Below, piece by piece: positions 42,035 to 51,728 of a stretch of DNA of 64,000 bases (position 1 is its first letter; each line of letters starts with the position of its first letter). The notes beneath the pieces are model-generated. The model saw only the letters and a program-made list of their open reading frames with translations. It ran no database searches and was not told the origin of the DNA. A program made the translations under genes and the position numbers. Origin of the DNA: Pyrinomonadaceae bacterium (GTDB lineage Bacteria; Acidobacteriota; Blastocatellia; Pyrinomonadales; Pyrinomonadaceae); assembly GCA_021228405.1 (NCBI GenBank), contig JAJQRF010000001.1, positions 558,001 through 622,000 of the forward strand. The letters run 5' to 3'.

Positions 42035-43450
42035 CTAATCTTCTGTTTCGATTAAATCATAAGGAATGCGGTCGGCGAAGAGTTTGATGCTGGCGGAAAG
42101 TCCTGCCCAGATTAGCAGTGAAACGGCGGAAACTGCCCAGCCGATGTTGGCAATTAATGATTCGTCGAAGATGATGCCGACGAGAATGGCGGGAAAGCCG
42201 AACAGCGCGAGCTTGAGCGTCGTGCGTTTTGAGTTTTCGAGCGTTTCGAGCATATTGATGCGGCTGATCTCCAAATCCATATATTCTTCGTCGTCGTTGA
42301 GGCGCGAAAAATATTCGGTTTCGCCCTGTGTCCAACGGCGCAAAGCAGGTGTTTCGGCGACGCGGTTGGCGGTCGAGAAATGGTGGATGACGTGCGCGAT
42401 CTTGCCTTCACGCAACGCGATCTCCGCCAAGCCTCGTGCCGAACGAAAGCTCGTTTCGGCGATGCCGACGGCTTTCTGAAAGACGCTTTTTGCGCGTTCC
42501 AATTCGCCGAACTGGAAATAACTTTCGCCCAGACGCGAAAGAAGCGTGCTGTCGCCGTCCGCGTGTTTTTCAGAAAGCTGCATCATCGCAATTGCCTTTC
42601 GTTCGAGCTTGCGGTTCTTTTCCGAACCCGCGAACGAATGCAGACAGCGTGCCGACTCGAACAAAAGCCAGCCGTCCTGCGGGGTCAAAAGCAAGGCGCG
42701 GCGGAACGATTCCAAAGCCTGTAAAAGGTAGCCCGAAAGCCGCAGTTCGTTGGCGAGTCGGCGCAGATATTCGGATTTTTCGACGGCATCGGCGGTCAAA
42801 CTGTAATTATTGCGTTTCTGTTTGAAATCGAAATCGCCGATCGAATTTTCCAAGACTTCCGCCGACGGGATGTGGTTGAATTCCGCCTTCATCAAGGTTT
42901 CCTTCGGTTCGGAAAGATAGTCGCGCAGTTCGATCGAACGGTTGTCGAGCACGTTTTCCGAAAGCGACGGGAAAATCCGCGCGATCATCTGCCGATAATC
43001 TTCGCCACCCGACGCGAAGGCGAAATGCGCGTCTTTCCCGCGAATCGCGGTGCGGTAGCGGTAAAAAACGTTGCCGCCGCGTTTCAGGGCGCGGAGGGAT
43101 TGCGTTTCGACCTGTTCGATGTCGGAAAGTTTGAGCGACATACGCGAAGCATTCAGAAAAGACCAGACGTTCGGCAAAATGCCCGTCCGTGCGATGCGCT
43201 TGCCGTCAAAGGCGATGCGGTCTGTCCAGTAAAAGATCGGGAGAAAGACCAGCCCGACGGTCATCAGCGAAAGTGCAAGCCAGTCGAGTTCGAGATAGAT
43301 GAAAAAGCCCGAAAAAAATGCCGCCAGAAACAGCGCGATAAAATAACTGTTCGGCGACACGCGAATGCTCGTCGTTGATTTGGTAAGTGTTTTGACTGCG
43401 GAACCGCTGACCGCCGTTTCCGCAATTTTTGCCGGTGCCGTTTTGCCCAC
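42035..43450 (-). CDS. Membrane protein with PH-like and TPR regions
   Basis: 471 aa from GTG 43450. Two N-terminal membrane helices (SYFIALFLAAFFSGFFIYL and WLALSLMTVGLVFLPIFYW), a beta-rich PH-like part around residues 75-170 and TPR-type helices from about 225 to 385 (LSGYLLQALESFRRALLLTP, GESYFQFGELERAKSVFQKA). Two more membrane helices follow near the C-terminus (LALFGFPAILVGIIF and IGWAVSAVSLLIWAGLSAS). Unknown role; presumably an envelope scaffold. Confidence 0.7.
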   Translation of the reverse strand: MGKTAPAKIAETAVSGSAVKTLTKSTTSIRVSPNSYFIALFLAAFFSGFFIYLELDWLALSLMTVGLVFLPIFYWTDRIAFDGKRIARTGILPNVWSFLNASRMSLKLSDIEQVETQSLRALKRGGNVFYRYRTAIRGKDAHFAFASGGEDYRQMIARIFPSLSENVLDNRSIELRDYLSEPKETLMKAEFNHIPSAEVLENSIGDFDFKQKRNNYSLTADAVEKSEYLRRLANELRLSGYLLQALESFRRALLLTPQDGWLLFESARCLHSFAGSEKNRKLERKAIAMMQLSEKHADGDSTLLSRLGESYFQFGELERAKSVFQKAVGIAETSFRSARGLAEIALREGKIAHVIHHFSTANRVAETPALRRWTQGETEYFSRLNDDEEYMDLEISRINMLETLENSKRTTLKLALFGFPAILVGIIFDESLIANIGWAVSAVSLLIWAGLSASIKLFADRIPYDLIETED

Positions 43451-43527
43451 GCGAAAAATTTCCTCTTTTAATTTTCGTTACGCTTTAACAAATAACTAAT
43501 CCGGCGGAATTTTTCAAATTATTTTTA

Positions 43528-43600
43528 GAATAACGGATAACTGATAACGGATAACTGATAACTTTTCTTTTCACTATCCGTTATCAGTTATCCGTTATTC
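43528..43600. repeat. Perfect 25-bp inverted repeat
   Basis: GAATAACGGATAACTGATAA..GGAT (43528-43552) and its exact complement at 43576-43600, built from GGATAACTGATAAC units. It follows the stop of the TPR gene and may work as its terminator. Confidence 0.9.
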
Positions 43601-43606
43601 GTTGTT

Positions 43607-44464
43607 TTACTGTCCGAAATTAAAACCGGTCGGTGCTTCGGGAGTCGGTTCGGGAATCGTCTTCGCTTTTTCGGGGTCGAGCGCGGTCAGTTTGTCCTTG
43701 GCTTCGCGCGCCGTTTGCGACAAAGGAATCGCTTTGCCGTCCGCGTCTTTGGCTTCGGCGGCGGCTTTCGCGATGTTGAAATAAATATCGGCGGCTTCCG
43801 TTTTCTTGCCCTGTTTTTCCAAAATCTGCGCGAGATCGAAATTGACCGTGTCTTTCGAGATGATCGGGTCGCTCATTTTCGCTAAATCCTGGTAAAGCGT
43901 CACGGCTTCGTCTAGTTTTCCGTCGCCCGCTTTTGCCTGTGCAAGCGCAAATTTTGAAAGCGTTCCGACTTCGCCGCTTCCCTTTGCCAAACCTTCGAGT
44001 TCGGTCACGGCGGCAGGACGGTCAACCGACAAACGATTGACGGCAATAAAATATTTCGCCTTTTCGCCGACATCGCCGCCGAATTTATCGACAACTGCCT
44101 GAAATTCCGCAATCGCGGCTTCGGCGCGTTCCTTTTCGGTTTTGAACGTTTTGATCGTCGAACCGGCGGGCAACGGCTGATCGGTCACTTGCGCCTGCGA
44201 AGTTTCGATCGCCTTGCCGAGCGCGGTTTGCGCGGTTGCGTTTGAACGGCGGTTGTAAGACATAAAAATGCCGATCAAAATCGCCAGAACGACAATTGCC
44301 GCAATCGCGTAAAGGATCGTTTTGCCTTTGCCTTCAAACACTCTACTGCTTTCTTCGAGGCGGCGGTTGACGTTTGATTGAAACGCGTCTTGATAAGCGA
44401 CCTTTTCTTTCGGTTCATTGGTCGGCAGCGCGGGTTGTTCTACTAATCTCTTCTTTCTTGCCAT
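43607..44464 (-). CDS. Membrane-anchored TPR protein (YfgM-like)
   Basis: 285 aa. Cytoplasmic basic N-terminus, one membrane helix at about residues 48-68 (KTILYAIAAIVVLAILIGIF), and a periplasmic helical TPR region (RAEAAIAEFQAVVDKFGG, KFALAQAKAGDGKLDEAVTL, KTEAADIYFNIAKAA). This single-pass plus TPR architecture matches YfgM/TPR_21, which assists the Sec periplasmic chaperone network. Ends with a Pro-rich tail. About 155 bp upstream of the next same-strand gene, so probably its own transcript. Confidence 0.75.
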   Translation of the reverse strand: MARKKRLVEQPALPTNEPKEKVAYQDAFQSNVNRRLEESSRVFEGKGKTILYAIAAIVVLAILIGIFMSYNRRSNATAQTALGKAIETSQAQVTDQPLPAGSTIKTFKTEKERAEAAIAEFQAVVDKFGGDVGEKAKYFIAVNRLSVDRPAAVTELEGLAKGSGEVGTLSKFALAQAKAGDGKLDEAVTLYQDLAKMSDPIISKDTVNFDLAQILEKQGKKTEAADIYFNIAKAAAEAKDADGKAIPLSQTAREAKDKLTALDPEKAKTIPEPTPEAPTGFNFGQ

Positions 44465-44712
44465 TGGTTAAAAAAACTTGCAATTTATTATTGCCTATTC
44501 GTTATATAATTGTCTAAAAGGGATTTTTTCCAAAAGATTCAATCTATCGTAAATCGGCAATAAGAGCAAGGTAAGAGTAAGGATGAGGGCTGAAGGATAA
44601 GGTATGAACGGCAGTTTTCATCGAGATTTTCACTTTTTGAAAAAAAATTTTACTTTTTCGGGAACAAATGCCGAAATTCGGTGTCTAATAAAACAGTTCG
44701 CGGGAAAAGCGG

Positions 44713-45414
44713 ATGAGCATTTTGAAATTTGCCCTGAGCGGGAAGGAAAAAGGACGAGAGATGTTCTTCAGCAAGTCGATCACAATTGACGAAGAAGACT
44801 TGGGACAAGTTGCATTGGCGGCGCGTTCGATCTCCGTCGGCTCATCAGCCGAAGCCGAGTTCATTGAAAAATTAAAGGCAGGCGATGCAAACGCGTTCGA
44901 TACGTTTGTGACGCGCTATTCAGCCGATATTTACGCGCTGTTGTTTCGTTTGACGGAAGATGCGGAAGAAGCGAGCGATCTGACGCAGGAAACATTTTTG
45001 AGCGCGTTAAAGGCGATTCAGAAGTTTCGCGGCGAAGCCGATCTGAAAACGTGGCTTTTCAGGATCGCGGTCAACGAATCGCGCAATCGTTTTCGCTGGT
45101 GGAAACGCCGCAACCGCGAGAAAACCTTCTCGCTCGATGCGCCCGTCGGCGAAAGCGAAACGCCGATTCACGAAACGATGTCGGGAAATTCGGAAAGCCC
45201 CGAAGAAAACACGCTCCGGCTCGAACGCGAACATCGTTTGAAAAAGGCTCTCGCCGCTCTGCCCGACATTTTCCGTGAAGTCATCGTTTTATGCGACATC
45301 GAAGGCTTAAGCTACGAGGAAATCGCCAAAACGCTGGAAATAAACATCGGCACGGTAAAATCGCGCATCGCCCGCGGACGTGAAGAATTAAGACGCAAAT
45401 TGGAAGATATTTGA
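44713..45414 (+). CDS. ECF-type RNA polymerase sigma factor
   Basis: 233 aa from ATG 44713. An internal ATG at 44761 (MFFSKSITIDEED) has the better ribosome-binding site, AAAGGACGAG, and may be the real start. Sigma-2 region: FDTFVTRYSADIYALLFRLT, DLTQETFLSALKAIQKFRG and WLFRIAVNESRNRFRWWKRR. Sigma-4 region: PDIFREVIVLCDIEGLSYEE and GTVKSRIARGREELRRKL. SigE/RpoE-like group. Followed after 407 bp by a zinc-finger anti-sigma gene. Confidence 0.92.
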   Translation: MSILKFALSGKEKGREMFFSKSITIDEEDLGQVALAARSISVGSSAEAEFIEKLKAGDANAFDTFVTRYSADIYALLFRLTEDAEEASDLTQETFLSALKAIQKFRGEADLKTWLFRIAVNESRNRFRWWKRRNREKTFSLDAPVGESETPIHETMSGNSESPEENTLRLEREHRLKKALAALPDIFREVIVLCDIEGLSYEEIAKTLEINIGTVKSRIARGREELRRKLEDI

Positions 45415-45821
45415 AAATTGGTTCGTTGTTCGTCGTTCGTTGCTCGTTGCTGATTGAGTGAAAATGCGATTGCAGATTAAACTCAACTTGCAACGAACAA
45501 CCAACAACGAACGACGAACAAAACTTGAGTGAATAATTGACTCGCCCCGGTTCAAATCTTGAAAATAAAAAATCGGTGCCAAACGAAAAGGGTCAAGAGA
45601 TTGCAAAAGGTTCGGAAAGAGTTTTGAGAAATGATTTTTCGTAGAATTTTGAAAACAGACCAGCAACAAACTGTAATCAAACGAAGAATCGCCGATCGAA
45701 TCGCAAACCGCAACCGAAGCGTTGTTTTCCGCGTTATGGGAAACAGCCGGGGTCAGTCAGTTATTCACTCCAAACTAAAAATAATCGCTGATGAATGAAT
45801 CATTAACGATTAAACAAAGCA
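45415..45821. other. Intergenic region between sigma factor and anti-sigma genes
   Basis: 407 bp. Holds an inverted repeat: GTTCGTTGTTCGTCGTTCGT at 45421 and ACGAACAACCAACAACGAAC near 45493, arms of about 30 bp (45421-45450 and 45490-45519). A 55-codon basic frame at 45631-45798 (starts MIFRRILKTDQQQ) has only a weak ribosome-binding site; it could be a small protein but I do not call it. The anti-sigma gene therefore probably has its own promoter. Confidence 0.55.
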
Positions 45822-46631
45822 ATGAAATGCGAAGACTTACAATTTAATATAGCGGTTTATCTCGACGATATTTTGTCGGAAGATGAGATCGCGCAAACCG
45901 ACGAACACCTGCGCCAGTGCCCTTTGTGCCGTCAGAAGCTGGCGGATTATCAAGGCGTTAAAAACAATCTGCGCGTGATGGCGCGTCCCGAAATTTCGAC
46001 TGAACTGCTCAATTCCGTGCGAAGTGCGGTTGCCGCGGAGCTTCGTCCCGTTCAAAAACAAAAATCATTCTTCTCGGAACAAATGCTCGAATGGCTGCAA
46101 ATGCGTCTGATGCCTTACAGCGTCGGCGTTTTCGCGTCCGTGACGCTCGGTTCTCTGCTTTTATGGAATTTGATGACGGCGGTTTACGAACCGAACGCGC
46201 GGGAAGTTGCCGAAACCAACGTTTCGGATGCGCCCGTGATGCTTCCGCGAATGGTAAATCCGCCCAACGATCCGCTCATTTCGCCCGATCAATTCGCAAA
46301 TTCGCGGTTGTCGATCTCCTCCGAATCGCCGAGCGTTAATCCGCAGGGCGCGCTCGTTGCGCTGACGAAATCGCTCGTGCGCGGCGATATGAAGGATGAA
46401 GAAGTCGTCGTGATCGCCGATGTTTTCGGCGACGGTTTGGCGCAGATCGAAGAAGTTATCGAACCCTCGAACAATCGCCTAGCCGTTCAGGAACTCGAAA
46501 AAGCTTTGAAAAAAGATTCCGCTTATGCTCCTTTCGTGCCTGCCAATCTCGACCAACGCGCCGAAATGGTGCGCGTCGTCCTGAAAATTCAGAGTGTTAA
46601 CGTCAAAACAAATCTGAACTCCGTTCATTAA
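45822..46631 (+). CDS. Zinc-finger anti-sigma factor
   Basis: 269 aa. N-terminal ZAS-type motif H-x3-C-x2-C: His29, Cys33, Cys36 in DEHLRQCPLCRQKL. A membrane helix lies at about residues 97-120 (MPYSVGVFASVTLGSLLLWN). The remaining periplasmic part is acidic and has VVIADVFGDGLAQIEEVIEP. The likely partner is the ECF sigma factor encoded upstream. Strong terminator follows. Confidence 0.85.
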   Translation: MKCEDLQFNIAVYLDDILSEDEIAQTDEHLRQCPLCRQKLADYQGVKNNLRVMARPEISTELLNSVRSAVAAELRPVQKQKSFFSEQMLEWLQMRLMPYSVGVFASVTLGSLLLWNLMTAVYEPNAREVAETNVSDAPVMLPRMVNPPNDPLISPDQFANSRLSISSESPSVNPQGALVALTKSLVRGDMKDEEVVVIADVFGDGLAQIEEVIEPSNNRLAVQELEKALKKDSAYAPFVPANLDQRAEMVRVVLKIQSVNVKTNLNSVH

Positions 46632-46665
46632 TCAGACATTCAAAAAATCGACCTACCTCACTTTT

Positions 46666-46705
46666 TAGAACTCTGAAAACCTTTTCCGGAGTTCTATTTT
46701 TATTT
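46666..46705 (+). terminator. Terminator of the anti-sigma gene
   Basis: TAGAACTCTG (46666-46675) pairs with CGGAGTTCTA (46687-46696) with one wobble; TTTTTATTT follows. Confidence 0.8.
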
Positions 46706-46801
46706 CCAATAATTTAATTACCAACCCGCATTTGATTTTCGTCGTCTGAAATTGTTATAGCTTATTTATAGACATATTTTTTATAAGGAAATGTAACAAT
46801 T

Positions 46802-47995
46802 ATGAGTGAACCGAAAACTTTTGAAGATAATTTTCAGGAATTTGTTAAAAGTATCGAGAAAAATACGGCAAGTTTCTTTGAAGGCGTTGCCGATACGTTT
46901 GTCGGAAAAGCCGAATCTTTGCGCGACGGGACGGAATTCGAGCCGGTCGAATTGCCGCGCGATCTGGCGGCGCATAAAAATTCGCAAACCGAATGGTGGT
47001 ATTACACGGGACACGGCAAAACCGATTCGGGCAAAGAATTCGGGTTTGAGCTCGTCTTTTTCAAACGTCGGACGGACGAAGACAAATTTTCGCTCGTTCC
47101 GCTTCGTCTTTTCGGCAATCCGCTCTATTTCGCGCATTTTGCGCTGACCGACGTGACCGAAAAGAAATTTCGCTACGCACACCGTAAAAGCGCGAACGGC
47201 ATTTTCGATCTGCCCGCCTCCGCAAGCGAAAAACATTTTCATCTGCGGCTCGGTGATTGGTCTTTGCGCGAATCGCACGGCACGCATATTCTGCGCGCGA
47301 CGGCGAACAATATCGTCTGGGAAGCAAACCTGAAACCGACGAAGCCGCCCGTTTTGAACGGCAAGGAAAAGCTCGGCGTTTCATACAAGGACGAAGGACA
47401 GGCTTCGCGCTATTTTTCATATACGCGGATGGAAATGGAAGGCGATATGATTATCAACGGTGAACCCGAACATTTTACCGGCTCGGCGTGGATGGATCGC
47501 GAATTCGGAACTTGGACCCCGACCGAACGCCAGAAAGGTTGGGATTGGTTTTCGATCCAGCTCGACAACAACTGCGAAATTATGTGTTACCAGCTTCGGG
47601 ACAGTGAAGGCAACCCGTCGCCTTTTTCGAGCGGAACTTATGTCAACGAAAACGGCGATTTTGAACCGCTTTCAAATAAAGATTTCAAGATCGAACCGAC
47701 CGGATTCTGGAAAAGCGCGAAAACGAACGCGACCTATCCGAGCGGCTGGAAGGTAAAATGCGAAAGATTCGGTCTGGATTTGACGGTTACGCCCGTCATC
47801 GAAGATCAGGAACTCGACACCCGCGGCACGACGATGATCGTCTACTGGGAAGGCGCGTGCGAAGTGCAGGGAAAAGCGGGCGAATTCGATGTCGGCGGGC
47901 GCGCCTACGTCGAGCTGGTCGGCTACGACCGTTCGCACGATCAGCCGAATCTGGCTTACTTTTTGATGGGAAATCAATTTGAGTTCGTATCATAA
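46802..47995 (+). CDS. AttH/CrtC-like lipocalin-fold protein
   Basis: 397 aa. Contains the family hallmark QTEWWYYTGHGKTDSGKEFG and a beta-barrel pattern with GDWSLRESHG, GSAWMDREFGTWTPTERQKG and MIVYWEGACEVQG. Carotenoid 1,2-hydratase (CrtC) and AttH proteins share this fold and bind hydrophobic ligands. There are no carotenoid genes nearby, so hydratase activity is not implied. No signal peptide is seen, unlike typical AttH. Ends in a very strong bidirectional terminator. Confidence 0.85.
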   Translation: MSEPKTFEDNFQEFVKSIEKNTASFFEGVADTFVGKAESLRDGTEFEPVELPRDLAAHKNSQTEWWYYTGHGKTDSGKEFGFELVFFKRRTDEDKFSLVPLRLFGNPLYFAHFALTDVTEKKFRYAHRKSANGIFDLPASASEKHFHLRLGDWSLRESHGTHILRATANNIVWEANLKPTKPPVLNGKEKLGVSYKDEGQASRYFSYTRMEMEGDMIINGEPEHFTGSAWMDREFGTWTPTERQKGWDWFSIQLDNNCEIMCYQLRDSEGNPSPFSSGTYVNENGDFEPLSNKDFKIEPTGFWKSAKTNATYPSGWKVKCERFGLDLTVTPVIEDQELDTRGTTMIVYWEGACEVQGKAGEFDVGGRAYVELVGYDRSHDQPNLAYFLMGNQFEFVS

Positions 47996-48009
47996 AACTC
48001 ATCAGGCTG

Positions 48010-48056
48010 AAAAAAGGAGAAGCCGCTCAATTTTCGAGCGGCTTCTCCTTTTTTCA
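48010..48056. terminator. Bidirectional terminator
   Basis: AAAAAAGGAGAAGCCGCTC (48010-48028) pairs with GAGCGGCTTCTCCTTTTTT (48036-48054), perfect 19-bp stem between convergent genes. Confidence 0.95.
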
Positions 48057-48069
48057 ACTTTTCAAAGAA

Positions 48070-49464
48070 TTACTTTTTATCGATTTCGGCTTTCAGTTTT
48101 CCAGCTAAATCCTTATCGAGATTAAGCAGTGCGTTATATTGCTCGGTTGCCGCTGCTTTATCCTTTCTCAACACGTAAATGATGCCGAGATTGAATCTCG
48201 CTTTTGAAAATTTCGGGCTGAGTTCGAGGCATTTCTGATAGGCTTCGATTGCTTTCACCTGCTGATTGTCGGCAAAATATGCGTTTCCGAGCAGATAGAA
48301 ACCGTCCGAATAATCGGGATTACTTTTTGTAAATTCAACCAAGCCATTAACGGCTTTATCATAATATTTCGTCGCTTCGACCGGTTTGCCGACCAGATCA
48401 TAAGCGCGACCGAGATAAAAATTCGTTTCGCCGTCGTTCGGGTTTATCGCCAAAGCCTTGTTGCAAGCCGAAATCGCCAGTTGATATTGCTTCGTATCAT
48501 TGTAGGCGCGACACAAATTCGTGTATGCCAGACTTTGATCGGGCAGAAACCTAATCGCGGCAAGCGCGGCTTGGATCGCGTCTTCGTGACGATTAGCCAG
48601 ACTGTAAAACCAGCTTAGGTCCGTGTAGATATTGCCGTCGTTCGGAAAAGTCCGCAGACCTTTGCGCGAAATGTCGATCGCATCCTGAAAACGATTCTGA
48701 CTGCGATAAATGTCCGCTAAACTGCGGTAAACCGCATAGTTATCTTCCTTTGCCGTCAGCGAACTGAGATAAGCGTCAATCGCCTCGTTATATTTCTTGG
48801 CTCTCTGCATCGCTTCACCGAGCAAAGCATAGGATTCGCCGATGAATTTTGTATTTTTCTTGATCGCTTCCGAAGCGGCAACGCCTTGTTCGCTGATCTC
48901 ACCAAGATTGGAATGACTGATCGCGATCAGATAATAAAGATCACCGCTGTTCGGATTAACCTGTGCGGCGCGTTCATACGCTACCAGAGCTTCGCGGAAA
49001 TTACCCTTTGAGCGGTTTATATCGCCCGAAGCCATTATCAGGGTCAGATTGCCCGGCTCCGCCTGCAAACCTTTCTGAACGTCCTCAAAAGCCGCATCCA
49101 GGTTTTTCTTCTGGTAGTTCAGATACCAGCGGATTTTATAGATTTCGATCGGTTTATTGAAATTTAAATCTTCAGCCTTATTGATCTCGGTTAAAGCTTC
49201 GTCGTATTCGGTCAGATAATAATGGGCATAGCCCTTCCAAAAATGAGATTCGGGAAGATTCGGCGCGAGCACGATGGATTGGGCGTATTTGTCGATTGCG
49301 CCGCGGTAATTTTTTTGGTTGAACAATTTATTACCTTCATCGATCAACTTTTTGGCTTGCTTTAGGTCTTTCGGCTTTTGCGCGTTAACTTCAACGGTCA
49401 AAGCCGTAAAAGCCGTCAGCATCAGACAATATGTTATTAATCCAAAAATAATTTTCTTTGTCAT
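48070..49464 (-). CDS. Secreted TPR protein
   Basis: 464 aa. Signal peptide (MTKKIIFGLITYCLMLTAFT..VNAQ) and about ten tetratricopeptide repeats, e.g. YRGAIDKYAQSIVLAPNLPE, NEAIDAYLSSLTAKEDNYAV, ISACNKALAINPNDGETNFY. Acts as a periplasmic protein-interaction scaffold. It lies 17 nt downstream of the protein kinase gene, so they are cotranscribed and possibly function together. Confidence 0.85.
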   Translation of the reverse strand: MTKKIIFGLITYCLMLTAFTALTVEVNAQKPKDLKQAKKLIDEGNKLFNQKNYRGAIDKYAQSIVLAPNLPESHFWKGYAHYYLTEYDEALTEINKAEDLNFNKPIEIYKIRWYLNYQKKNLDAAFEDVQKGLQAEPGNLTLIMASGDINRSKGNFREALVAYERAAQVNPNSGDLYYLIAISHSNLGEISEQGVAASEAIKKNTKFIGESYALLGEAMQRAKKYNEAIDAYLSSLTAKEDNYAVYRSLADIYRSQNRFQDAIDISRKGLRTFPNDGNIYTDLSWFYSLANRHEDAIQAALAAIRFLPDQSLAYTNLCRAYNDTKQYQLAISACNKALAINPNDGETNFYLGRAYDLVGKPVEATKYYDKAVNGLVEFTKSNPDYSDGFYLLGNAYFADNQQVKAIEAYQKCLELSPKFSKARFNLGIIYVLRKDKAAATEQYNALLNLDKDLAGKLKAEIDKK

Positions 49465-49481
49465 TCGTTCAATCTCCTAGA

Positions 49482-51554
49482 CTACTGAAGAATTACCGTT
49501 CGATTGCTTCCGCCCGAATTTTTCGGCGGAGTTTTGGGTGGTGTCGTCGGCGGTTTCACCTGCGTCGGCTTTGGCGTGCCCGTCACTGCCGTGGGTCGCG
49601 GCGTTGCCGTTTGCGGTGTCGGTCGCTGTGTTTGCGGTTTATCTATTCCGACATTCGACGGGTTCGTGTTCAAATTCGTTTCCGTATTTGAATTTACATC
49701 CGTGTTTGAATTATCCGAAAGATTCGCATCTCCCGAAGAATTGGTATCTGTTGTAATGACCACTTCAGGAGTGGCAAGCGGTGTCGGTGAAACTTCCAGG
49801 CTCGGAGCGACCGACGGTGTCGGGTTTGCCGTCAATCCCGGCAAATAATAGTTCGTGTAGTAATACCAACCGCCGCCGGCAACTCCGGCAAGCAAAACCA
49901 ACAGTGCGCCGAGTCCGGCGACCAGAGCCAATATTTTCGTCCCCGACTTCTTTTTAACGGGCGGCGGTGTCTGCACCTGTGGTCTTGAATCTAACTTCTG
50001 CGGCGCAACAGGAGCAAAACTTTGATGTTTCTGTTCTTCGGCTTGCGAAAAATCTTCCCGCGCGTTTTCCGTCGGCGTAAAAGTGGCAAAAGCGTCCGTC
50101 CCGCCCTCAACGTTCGGAGTCGTGTAAAACTCACCGTCGTTCGGTGATGACGGCGGAGTTTGCTGGTTGTCGAAAGTAAATAGAGGAACCGTTGCTTCGG
50201 GAGCATAACCGCCGTTTCCCGTTTCGCCCGTTTTCTGTCCCAAATCTCCGGCAGTCGAAAAATTTTCGGTCGGTGCAAAGTTCTCCGTCTTTTGGACAAA
50301 ATTTTCTTCCGCCGTTTTTCCGCCTGTTTGATGAATACTTTCCTGCTGAACCTCACTGATAAGAGGCGTTGAACCTGCCAGAAAGACTTCCGTCTTGACA
50401 TCGGCTTGCTTCGGCGGAGCTTCACTGACGGGCGGTGCATCCATCCGCAAGGTCGCATCGAAATTCTGATCCTGATTGCTCGTCTGATTCGGAACGGACG
50501 CAAAATTCGGCGGGTTTGAATTGTATGTTGGCGGCTGACTTGTTGCGGGAGTTTCCGGCACCGGAGTCGGCAAAATCTCGGCAGGCGGAATGTTCAAAAC
50601 TTCCGTTTTTTCGTTTGAAGTCGAAATGACCGGCGGAATGGGCGGAGTCGGCAGTTCCTGCTCCTGAACGTTAAAAGCGACCGTCTGCGCGGACATCGCA
50701 TTCTGCATTTGCGAAAAGGCATCGCGCAAGGCTTTCTGCATCTCACGCGCGCTCGCAAATCGTCTGTCCTGACTGATCTCCATTCCCTTTAAGATCACGC
50801 CGGAAACGGTTTTCGGAATTTCGGTGTTCAGCTCGCTGATCGATTTGATCGGATCGGGCATATCGTTGAGCAAAGCATCGGCGCGGGTCAGAGCGTCAGC
50901 CGGAACAACGTTTGTCATCAATTGATAAAGCGTTGCGGAAAGCGAATAAATATCGCTTTTCGGATTCGTTCCGGTTCCGCGAATCTGCTCCATCGGCGCG
51001 TAATGCGGCGTGTAGCCGACGACGCTTCCCGTGCTTCCCGTCGAGATCGCGCGGGTGTCGCCCGTATTGTTCTTTGATAAGCCGAAATCGAGCAGAATAA
51101 TGTGATTTTCGTCCGTTAATTTTAAGTTTTGCGGCTTGATGTCGCGGTGAATGATCGGCGGTTCGTGGGCGTGCAGATACGCCAGCGCGTCGAGCAGATG
51201 ATCCGCCCAAAACAAAACCCAACTCAGCGGAAAAGGCTTCTGCATCGCTTCGAGCCGTTTAGAAAGATCGTCGCCCGAAATATGTTCCATCACGAGGAAC
51301 TGCTCTTCGTTTTCGGTAAAGTGGTCGCTCACCTTCGGCAAAACCGGATGCCGCAGACGCGCCAGAGTTTTCGCCTCGCGCTCGAATGCACTGCCGAGCA
51401 TTTCATCATCGGAAAAGAACGTGCGTTTCAAAGCGACCGCGCTGCCCAAACGCTGATCAACTGCCAGATAAACATCTCCCATTCCGCCTTTGCCGATCAG
51501 ATGAACGATCAAATAACGGTTTTGCAACAATGTATTCGGAGCCAAAGATTTCAT
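49482..51554 (-). CDS. Membrane Ser/Thr protein kinase (PknB-like) with long linker
   Basis: 690 aa. Kinase domain about residues 14-280: glycine loop GKGGMGDVYL (21-30), Lys43, HRDIKPQN (Asp138), LLDFGLS (156-158 DFG). A long low-complexity Pro/Thr/Glu/Asn linker (about 290-540) leads to a membrane helix near 555-577 (ILALVAGLGALLVLLAGVAG). A short periplasmic tail rich in Asn/Thr/Pro follows; it lacks PASTA domains. It phosphorylates unknown substrates; the TPR neighbour is a candidate partner. Confidence 0.92.
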   Translation of the reverse strand: MKSLAPNTLLQNRYLIVHLIGKGGMGDVYLAVDQRLGSAVALKRTFFSDDEMLGSAFEREAKTLARLRHPVLPKVSDHFTENEEQFLVMEHISGDDLSKRLEAMQKPFPLSWVLFWADHLLDALAYLHAHEPPIIHRDIKPQNLKLTDENHIILLDFGLSKNNTGDTRAISTGSTGSVVGYTPHYAPMEQIRGTGTNPKSDIYSLSATLYQLMTNVVPADALTRADALLNDMPDPIKSISELNTEIPKTVSGVILKGMEISQDRRFASAREMQKALRDAFSQMQNAMSAQTVAFNVQEQELPTPPIPPVISTSNEKTEVLNIPPAEILPTPVPETPATSQPPTYNSNPPNFASVPNQTSNQDQNFDATLRMDAPPVSEAPPKQADVKTEVFLAGSTPLISEVQQESIHQTGGKTAEENFVQKTENFAPTENFSTAGDLGQKTGETGNGGYAPEATVPLFTFDNQQTPPSSPNDGEFYTTPNVEGGTDAFATFTPTENAREDFSQAEEQKHQSFAPVAPQKLDSRPQVQTPPPVKKKSGTKILALVAGLGALLVLLAGVAGGGWYYYTNYYLPGLTANPTPSVAPSLEVSPTPLATPEVVITTDTNSSGDANLSDNSNTDVNSNTETNLNTNPSNVGIDKPQTQRPTPQTATPRPTAVTGTPKPTQVKPPTTPPKTPPKNSGGSNRTVILQ

Positions 51555-51728
51555 TTAGTGCTTCCTGATGACAAATTTATTTACTTAAAAAATTAATTCA
51601 GATGAATAAAATCAATACAATTTTCTTATAAATAGGATGAAACGGCAAAGCCTGAAACGGATTTTAGACCTTTTTTCACAAACCGACTTTAATGATTAGC
51701 CGTTTTTCTGAAAAGTTGCACTCGATTT

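Noticed and set aside
45631-45798. 55-codon basic frame between sigma factor and anti-sigma genes
   Set aside because: Weak initiation context and no recognisable features; mentioned only in the intergenic entry.
46802-47995. Carotenoid 1,2-hydratase as a definite function
   Set aside because: Only the fold family is supported; no carotenoid genes are present and AttH-like proteins have varied roles.
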